A stretch of DNA of 15,624 nt from Phoronis ovalis (Eukaryota > Phoronida > Phoronidae), in the NCBI GenBank assembly GCA_028565635.1, contig JAOXYB010026969.1, forward strand, positions 1 through 15,624, in the 5' to 3' direction. Position numbers and translations under genes: made by a program. The notes beneath the pieces are model-generated. The model saw only the letters and a list, made by a program, of their open reading frames with translations, did no database searches and was not told the origin of the DNA. Below, one piece after another: positions 1 to 8,200 of the stretch (the stretch's first letter is position 1; every line of letters starts with the position of its first letter).

Positions 1-133
1 TCTCTTATTGAGATTGATCATTTTAAACTGTTTCCAGTGATGTATGCCATACTTTAATTTTTGGCTTGCTCTCCCTACTACTACTACTAGTACTATTAGG
101 ATTGCAACTGGATATTGCACTCAAAATACATAC

Positions 134-199
134 CTTACTTTTCACCTCAACAACGTTTGGGAACATCTGATTTTGCACTTTAGGGTTTTTCGCCATCAT
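134..199 (-). CDS. Possible first coding exon of a divergent gene (partial)
   Basis: On the minus strand, tandem ATGATG at 199-194 opens MMAKNPKVQNQMFPNVVEVK and two more residues. The exon then ends at a good donor, AAG|GTATGT (GT at 133-132). The second ATG is followed by GCG, giving G at +4. In-frame sequence stays open upstream to a TGA near 328 but has no ATG, so these are the first possible AUG starts. The rest of the gene would lie outside the window. Product not recognised. It could equally be chance open frame in a promoter region. Confidence 0.33.
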
Positions 200-317
200 G
201 CAAATACAAGCCCATGAAAATGGGCGATTTCTGTAGCTTACAAATTCTAAAAAATCTGAATTAATCAAGCAGGTTCCAAACTTCAAGCGACTCCACGGAA
301 AGTAACTGGGTTGTGTG

Positions 318-325
318 TGACGTCA
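318..325. promoter_or_regulatory. CRE palindrome TGACGTCA (first)
   Basis: A perfect 8-bp CREB/ATF site, the first of two lying 163 bp apart. It sits between the possible divergent exon on minus and the plus-strand gene, as expected for a shared promoter. Function is inferred from the motif alone. Confidence 0.5.
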
Positions 326-480
326 TCAACCACCTTACCCAAAAACAGAATTATTTGTGTTTTTGGCTTAAATTAGCAATTCAAGGAGCTTTTGGTCACA
401 CATATAACTACAAAATTAAACTGGTGCAGTGGTTACTAAAACTACGCCAAATATGCAAAAATATATTATCAAAGTACTCA

Positions 481-488
481 TGACGTCA
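481..488. promoter_or_regulatory. CRE palindrome TGACGTCA (second)
   Basis: A second perfect CREB/ATF palindrome, 23 bp upstream of an ATGGCGG YY1-like element. Two exact copies within 171 bp are unlikely by chance in AT-rich sequence, which supports a promoter here. Confidence 0.5.
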
Positions 489-507
489 TCGAAATATGTG
501 TATATCT

Positions 508-518
508 AATATGGCGGA
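508..518 (+). promoter_or_regulatory. YY1/TISU-like element AATATGGCGGA
   Basis: It matches the core of the AAnATGGCGG motif bound by YY1 and used near transcription starts of housekeeping genes, where the ATG may also initiate translation on short leaders. The outer bases deviate from the full TISU consensus. A transcription start just upstream is inferred. Confidence 0.4.
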
Positions 519-585
519 CACCTTCGAAAACACGGTTTTCGTGTACTCTGCCAAATTGGCTGTCTTACTCTTCAAAAACAAATGA
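511..585 (+). CDS. Short upstream ORF, 24 codons
   Basis: ATG within the YY1/TISU-like element (A at -3, G at +4) opens MADTFENTVFVYSAKLAVLL plus FKNK, then TGA at 583-585. If the TPP1-like transcript begins upstream of 511, this would act as a uORF before the main start, which lies in another exon. No good internal splice donor was seen that would fuse it to exon 1. No homology recognised. Confidence 0.28.
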   Translation: MADTFENTVFVYSAKLAVLLFKNK

Positions 586-1472
586 AAACATCCTCTGCCT
601 TAAGTTTTGGAGCATATTATCAATGAAGAAACATTGTTCTTCTTTTTCACATTGATCAGGCATTTAAGGTCGTAATATCTTAGTAGCAACTTTGCAGTTC
701 GGAGGATTATTTGTATTATCAATTCTGGCGGAGGTTTAACGCTTGCATTTCAGCTTGTAGTAGATGAGAGGAAGATCGAAACTGTAGATTTGAGGTTTGT
801 GCAGGGATCTTATCTTAAAGTTATTGACAAGTCATGTGTAAAATTGAATAACAGGTCAAGTTGAAATTTTATCAAGTTTACATGAGGATATTTTGCCTGA
901 TTCAGTTTGCTTTTGGTTTTGGAAGTTCACGAATCACTTTAATTGATTTAATTTCCATTTGATCACCCGTTTCCTTAATATGTAAACTCGATCAATTCAA
1001 TTTTCTCTTTTATTTCGCGGTTTTATAATCTGTGCATGCTCTTACATTGTTCTATCTGTTTTCATCTAGGATATCGAAAACTGGAATGCACGCTGAAACA
1101 TGCTTTGCCTTAGATTTTATTAGCATTTTGCACTTTTGCAGGTAATTCGTCTGGGAATTCATGACTGTTTAATCTCATTTCTAGGCACAGTCGTGTCAGA
1201 TCTCATTTCTTCTCGAGATAACCTGAGATCCCCGGAAATGTCCTGACCCTTTTCTTAGTTGTACCCTGATTCTGGTAAACCCCAAGTTCCACGAGAGCCG
1301 ACACGAACATAGGCTGTACATGTAACAGTTCTTAGTAGGCATGTTATAACTGGTGTGTAAATAGCAGAAATTGCGCATTTTATCCACTAGTCAGTTCTTG
1401 CGATTAATAGTAATTAATCTTGGTTACATATACCCCTTCTAATGGCTTGCCTGTGGCAGAGATGGACAGAGT

Positions 1473-1642
1473 CATGGCCCACACAATGTTAAAAACTGTT
1501 AAAACCTGTTAAAGTTTTTCAAGCTGAAAACATTTTTTTTTGATGACTTTTGTATTCTAGTGCATGAGATGAGTCTTGGAAGAAAATTTTCAGTTGAAAA
1601 ACTTCAACAGTTTTGATTGGCACTATGTGGGCTAGGGCCATG
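1473..1642. repeat. Foldback inverted repeat (MITE-like remnant)
   Basis: The left arm starts CATGGCCC (1473) and continues to about 1539. The right arm (1582-1642) is its approximate reverse complement, ending GGGCCATG. Shared inner blocks are AAGTTTTTCAA and CTGAAAA on the left strand. The arms carry small gaps, as in an aged, non-autonomous element. No ORF inside. Confidence 0.6.
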
Positions 1643-1785
1643 TAACCAGGACTAAATAATAATATTAATAACAAAGATTCACCTGTTACTGTCTATTAAA
1701 TAGAATCACATTATACCTGGTTCCTTGAATTTTATCGGGGAACTTCTATGCCGTGGATACAATGGTCAGCTCCAGGGTCAGCCTA

Positions 1786-1804
1786 GTAATTAATTAATTA
1801 ATTA
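1786..1804. repeat. TTAA microsatellite
   Basis: Four to five consecutive TTAA units (TAATTAATTAATTAATTAA). Simple sequence; TTAA is also a target site for some DNA transposons, but no element end was seen here. Confidence 0.8.
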
Positions 1805-2108
1805 ATATAGTATTATGAAGTGGTTGCATGGCAGATGACAAGACTTCAAATGGAGTTCATACTATTTTGTTGTTCAGTCACTGGTAAAGTCTCCTTTATA
1901 TGAGCAAAGAGAAAGCGTAGTTCGGGGGATAGATAAAAGAAAAAGTTGTGAGGAAATTGTTGTTAGGTAGTGTATTCTAAGCACAGACACTTGGAGACAT
2001 GAGAAGCTACCTTTGGTCAAACTGTCCATAGTGTGGTCATAGAGCTAGACTAGCATTGCTATTGTTTACTGAACATTTTCTGACTCTTTCAGTTTCCTAG
2101 GTAGAAAG

Positions 2109-2222
2109 ATGGCATTCAGGTTTCTTAAACCCTGGTTAGTAGAGACAATCTTGGATCAAAGTAGCATTGACAAGCCAAGATTTGTTCAAATTGATGATCA
2201 AATTTCAGCTGAGCAAGCGAAG
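2109..2222 (+). CDS. ACD: Exon 1: start codon and first helix of the OB fold
   Basis: Thirty-eight codons (residues 1-38) ending at AAG|GTAAAA, phase 0. The segment KPWLVETIL corresponds to the conserved opening of vertebrate TPP1 OB folds (R-P-W-I-x-E-L-I-L type), which is the main reason for the family call. AAAG precedes the ATG, giving a purine at -3, and G follows at +4. No in-frame ATG lies between it and the upstream stop at 2070-2072. Confidence 0.8.
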
Positions 2223-5200
2223 GTAAAACTAGAAATGCACATGTACATGTGTTGTTAAGGTAAACTGTAGGCCAAATCATAAGCCTCTGGAGCATCTGAA
2301 ATATTATTAACTTTTTTTTATCACCAGCTCGAGTTTTTAGGACCATTATATTAGTACATTGGGCATATGTTTATGACTAGGATAAAGTCATTTAAAAAGT
2401 GATCTAAAATTTCTGATAGTTAGACTATTTATTGTTATTTAATTACTAGAATATTGTGGATTCTGTAACTAGATCTAGTATAATATCATAGAGTATCATC
2501 AGTTTAACCAAATATTGCAGTGAAGTTCATATAGTGGTGCAAAATATTAAGTTTATACACATTTATATCTGTAGTTAGCTGTTGGTGCTTTCATTGACAA
2601 ACACCGTTATGTATTGAATGTATTTGACTGTGTTTATGTCAATATATGAATGGTGACACCAACAATGGCAAAAACAACTTGCAAAAGGTTTTGCTGTAAA
2701 ACAGCTTTTCTTGAACAATATTAATTATTGTTAATATTATAAACACTTTGTATAAAGAAATTGTGGCTCATGTATAAGTATCGTTGTTATGGAGATCTAC
2801 AATATTTCTAGTACTTCTTTTACCAATTTACTAGTGATATTCCAATAATATAGCATACTGTCTTTTCCAGAGCATGGATCTTCATGGAGCTGATTGTGAG
2901 GATGAATCAGTCATTTTATTTCTTGTACATGATACAAAACATTGTATTGTTGCACAGTTCTGTACCACAGGATTCCAGGCTTCACAGAGGTATATTGATT
3001 AAGAAATGTTGAATACATTTAATTGTCACTAAATTATCAAGGGTAGTACTTGCCCTTTTTACCCAGTTCTTCCTATTTTAATGCTGGCATTTTGCTACTA
3101 CTTCCATATAAAGAATTTTCACAGTATCAAACTTTTAGAAGTTGTAGATTTTTGTCGTCTTAGGTGTCAGAATATAAAAATGTCACTTTGAGTAATGGTA
3201 ATTGAATGTGTAATTCTTAGACAGTTGAATTTATTATCAAATATTTCAAAATTAATTGTCAAATAATTCAGAAATATCATTAAAAAGTTGATTTTATGCA
3301 AAATTTTAAACAATTTAGTTTAGAAAGACATGTGATGTAAACATGTTTTCTAACACATAAATAAATGTTAGTGTAACAATGCATAACTTAGGTTTATTGT
3401 ACAAGCAGCATACTTAATAATTTTAGTAAATTTATAAAGAAATAATTAATAGATAATTTTAACGACTGATTTAACCACATGCTGTACATATTTCAAGAAA
3501 CAGAGTTAAAAACAAAGTCTAATTTCCTGTATTACATGGGGATTTTGTAAACATATTTAGACTGTGATTTTGTTTTGTGTCACAAGCTTGAGGTCAGAGA
3601 TACTTCAGTATTGTTGCATGCCTGAGATGAAGTAGTCAATTACGTACTACCAACGTTATCTTGAATTTCTTTTAGTTCACAGTCTCAGAGTACTGATGAA
3701 GTTGTGAATTGGGCAAGAGGAACTATTTTGAATCTCCAGAAATATAAGTTTGAGCTACTAAAAACAAGGCATGTAAGTGTTTAACAATTCCAGCATAAAC
3801 TTTTGCGCACTCTTAAGGTTTTTTTTTTATTTATATGGAACAAGGGGCATGGATTTATTGAAACTGGATGAAATTTGGTTGCCATGAATATTTATTTAGC
3901 TCTTTACAAATGTTTAATTTGCTAAGGAGAAATACACTTTTATACTCCACCATCTACATATTATATAATACTGTGGTGTGTAGAAAAAAAGTAAACTGCC
4001 TTTCCTTCCCCACTTACTTTTCTCTAGATCAGCCCTAAATTTAGTCTAACTTTTAAATAAAAAAATTCTTACATCTTCAGTAGTGCTGGTGACATCTGGT
4101 GGATGATGTATGTCATTCATGAGAGAAGTTAGTGCTTCCATTTAATACTTTGTCCTGAAAAGCAAATCACAAAAGTTTCTCATCTTTTCCCATCGCTTCT
4201 TTTCTTGTAGAACATTGTGCATACACATATGATGCATTCAAGCATCACAGAAATTGTGTATTAACTTTGTGGTAATTTCCATAATTTTTTTCAAAAATTT
4301 CAACTGTATCATACTACATTATATAAATAATTTCCATGTATTTGAACTTTCTTTTGCAGAGTAATCCAGAGTTTATGTTAATTGTTGACAGGTTCTCGCA
4401 AATGTTTAGTAATGACCAGTTGCAAATATCAACAACAGCTTATACATGGTGAGCACTGATTACAATCATGTAATAGTGTAATTCAAAAATGTATATTCCT
4501 TGCTTGGAAGTACTATAATGTATCTTTTCTTTTGCATAAAAAGCTGAAAAGGTTGTACACCCGGTATGTTTGGATCGTTTTTTATAGAAAATGTAGCAAA
4601 TAATTACTAAATTCTTGTTAAACACATATATAATTTATCTCCCAGGAACATACTTTTATTCATATCAAGTTATAAATTAGTACATTAGCATTCTTGAGAC
4701 AAGCCTTTGGTTGTTAAATTGTATTTTCTTTTCATGTGGCTTCTTTAACTAATAAAGTCGTAAGTACTCCTGATATCACCAAAATGATTTTCAATTAAAT
4801 TTTTAGTATGAGAGATCAAAGAGTGTGCACTTTGGCTAGGAAGTTATTGGAACAAAGGACTCCGTGAGTTCATTTCACATTCTCAGAACAAATATTTAGG
4901 TTTGCTTGTATTGTGTTGTTATACATCAGGACATTATTGGATGGTTTGGAAAAATAAATTTTAAAAAGATAACGTTGCTCTGGCACTTTCTCGATTTGCA
5001 AGATCGAACATTTTTATTTGTGTACACGAATTCTAATCCCACTCTTGCAACCTGTGTTTGTTTTGCTCTTGCTTCTTAATTTAGCTCTATGTCACGCAGT
5101 CCAAAGCATTTAGCAATTCGTTAAAACATTTTTACCAAATGAACGAGCAGTATATAGGTGAAAGTCATGACCTACTTTTATATTTTGGCTACATGTTCTT

Positions 5201-8200
5201 ATGCTTACCTAGTTACAGAAAGGTTAGTGTCGATGGACAGTGAATATAATGTATGACCATTCTAGCAGTATGTAGTAACATTCCAGGAAAATCATTTGGT
5301 GAAACAAACATGGGAACTATAGAAGTTTCTTTCAAATATTTATTGTCTATTGCTGTTCGCTGATTTTGCATCCAAGAATGTATTGGCTTCAGTCTTCTTG
5401 CTGCTGGTACCAATCAGGAGTGTCAATCACTGAGGAGTATTCTATCCTATATATTATTGTACTGATATACACATATCTCATAGCGTTGTTTCTGTTACAG
5501 AATTGATGATACACAGTCTAATGAAGCTGCAGCGGATATTTCAGATCTCTTGGGTTGTTTTACTCAAACGCAACACATGCAGGCAGAAACGTCGTCAGTG
5601 TGCATAGATTCAAAATTTATAGATAAAAAATTTATGGTGGAAGCAAAAAATAATAAAGGCAGCAGAAACAGACAAACAGCAAGTAGTATCGAAAAAGAAA
5701 TGAACGATATAGAGTTACATTTATCCGATGTTCAGGAATCAATTGACTTATCAACAGATGAAAGTGTATGGAATGCTGATGAAAAAACAAACGAAAATGT
5801 AGCTGAAAATAAAACCAATACTTGTAGTGAAACTCAGTGCAATGTTAAATCACAATTTCCAAGTGGCAACAGTGATATATATGTTAAAAATAACAGTGTG
5901 CAAAGTGAATGTGTTCTGTACTCAACAAATGATAAACAGATAGGTAATATTCGGAAAAATGCTGTGAAGCAGTATCTGGAAAAGACAAAAAATCTGGACT
6001 TGGACAGTTCTGATACTGATTCGGAATTTGGTGCTATATTTTCAAAAAAGCATTCTTTACGAAGCTCATCTCTAGACACCATGCAATCAACTAATACAAT
6101 AAGTAGAAAGGGAAAAGGAATTGGTAAGAGCTCAGCAAAAATAGCTTCCAAAGATAAACGCATAATGATTGGAAATGAACTGGATGTCAATGTTACCAAA
6201 AATGCTAGTGAACAGCTATCTGTGAATCAGAAGGAAAAGGCTGTTGGCAGAGACAATCTTAAAGAAAAAAGTTCTAAGGATGGCAGTAGAACAGACAAGG
6301 GGCAAATTATTTTGAACGTTTATAATGATGATGACTTACGCATAGACTTGTGTCGAATTTGCAGTGATGACAGTGAAACTAGTGATGAAAGTGAAACTGA
6401 ACCAGATCCTTTTGTACTCAGGGTCTTCACACAAGTCATGAATGGTATGACATGGCTTAATTAATTATTAAAAGTACCTTATAACTGCTGCCAGTTTAAG
6501 CCAACTATAGTTTGGCAAAATTTAACAATTAAACCATATGGATTAAACTAGATCTCAATCAAGTATGCTTTCCTTTTTCCTCTCGTTGAACGCACCATGT
6601 TGGTTTTCGAAATCCCATCCATCTGTTTTTAAAACACATATTTGCTGAAACACAGTACTGTACTTTGTTGATATTTATACCTTTTGACAATACTATCATT
6701 TGTAACGAAATGTGACCCTGTGATATAGTGGTATTTCGTTTATGACATTAGTTATACAGCAAAGACATTACCGCATTAACTAGAACCGCCGTGGAAACAT
6801 TCAAATTTTAGAATGCGAACGTTTTGTGATGATTTGATAATGATGTAGATTTTGCTCTTGCTTTGAATGTTATAAATTATCACAAAGATTTCCGCTGTGG
6901 TTCAAGCTAATGAGCTAATGCCTTTGTTGCATAATTAATGTCCTTACAAAATGAGACGTCACAAGTATACCCTATACTGCAGGGTCGCATTTCGCTGCAA
7001 ATGAAAATAAATAAGTGGCATAGTCAACATTTTCTGTTTACTTTCATTTAGATTTTGCTTAAATTTCTAAATACTTTGAATAAGTAAGTGCCATAGTTGG
7101 AAATTCCTAATATCTGAACTTTGTGGATGATCCAAAGTCGTATCTAAATGTTGGATGTCATAACAAAATGTAAACTGTTCTTGCTTCCAGATTTGGCTGA
7201 AGCAGGACATAACATTAGCCTTGCTTCATTACTCTCTGGTAAAAAATGTTCTAATAGTGCTATTACAAGGTGTGAAGAACAAGTCGTTTTGGACAACATA
7301 ACAGGTAATCTAACCTAGTAGTATAGAGATACTTCATGATATCCTAGAATATAAATTCATTATTAAACTAATTAAAAATGTTTTTAACTCCTCACTATGA
7401 TAAAAGAGTACTCAAAGCTTTCAGAGTTACCATGACAGTTTCGTCAGTAGTGTTCTCTGGTGGATACAAAATGAAGGAGTTTCAAACCAGAAATAAATTG
7501 AGGTACAGAATATGCACTGTTGTCCTTATGCAGTTGTATGCAAAGATCTGAAATTTCCTTGCATGCACTCCAGAGGTCTGATTTGATGAATGTGTTTAAA
7601 TTGAAGACCTTTAGAGTGAGCAAGTAGATCATCGAAATGAAAACTGACGTGCTTGCCAAATAATGATATAACTTAAGGTTCAACATAACAAGCAGTTATT
7701 AATAACTGTTATTAATAGCAGTTATTAATAACTTTTGATTCAAACTTTTTCGAGCAAAAATGTTGTCACTTGTCACATATATTGTATTAGCGACATCCAT
7801 TATACCATATTTTCTCAAATAATCGCCCTGGGCGATTATTAAAAAAAAATGCTTTTAAGGGGGGGGCAATTAATAATGAGGGGGCGATTATTAACTTATT
7901 TGTACTCCTGGAATTAATATCTTAGATTTTTTTTAAATTATTGTTTGCGATACCTAAGGAAGATTTTGAAGATTGTCAGTTTCTCAAACAAAATCGGCTT
8001 ATTTAAGCGAAATTCTGTGCGTATTGGGATTTTATTTTCAAAAGAAAAACTCTTCCAAACCTTAAATAAACAACAGTAAGTTTATTTTTTTGGTCACATA
8101 CCTAGAAAAATTTGTGCAGTGTATACAACCTTGCTCCACATGGAAACACAATTCTTGTAAAAGTCATCGGCAAGAAGAATGTATACATGGAATTTCTTTT

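Larger units (their letters stand above)
586..2108 (+). other. Presumed 5' UTR and 5' UTR intron
   Basis: No coding signal. The sequence just before the start codon has a pyrimidine-rich tract and two candidate acceptors (CTTTCAG ending at 2092, TTCCTAG ending at 2100). A leader exon from the promoter near 500 could therefore be spliced to 2093 or 2101. The donor could not be fixed. The interval also contains a foldback repeat (1473-1642) and a TTAA microsatellite (1786-1804). Confidence 0.4.

Noticed and set aside
2125-2346. 73-codon minus-strand open frame over exon 1
   Set aside because: Antisense to the conserved OB-fold start; no recognisable product.
5834-6199. 121-codon minus-strand open frame
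   Set aside because: It lies wholly antisense to exon 6, whose plus frame has clean splice sites and a composition continuous with its neighbours; the minus translation shows no family features.
5550-6464. Stand-alone 304-codon gene starting at TTG
   Set aside because: The start is not ATG and the frame continues upstream to the acceptor at 5500; it is the body of exon 6.
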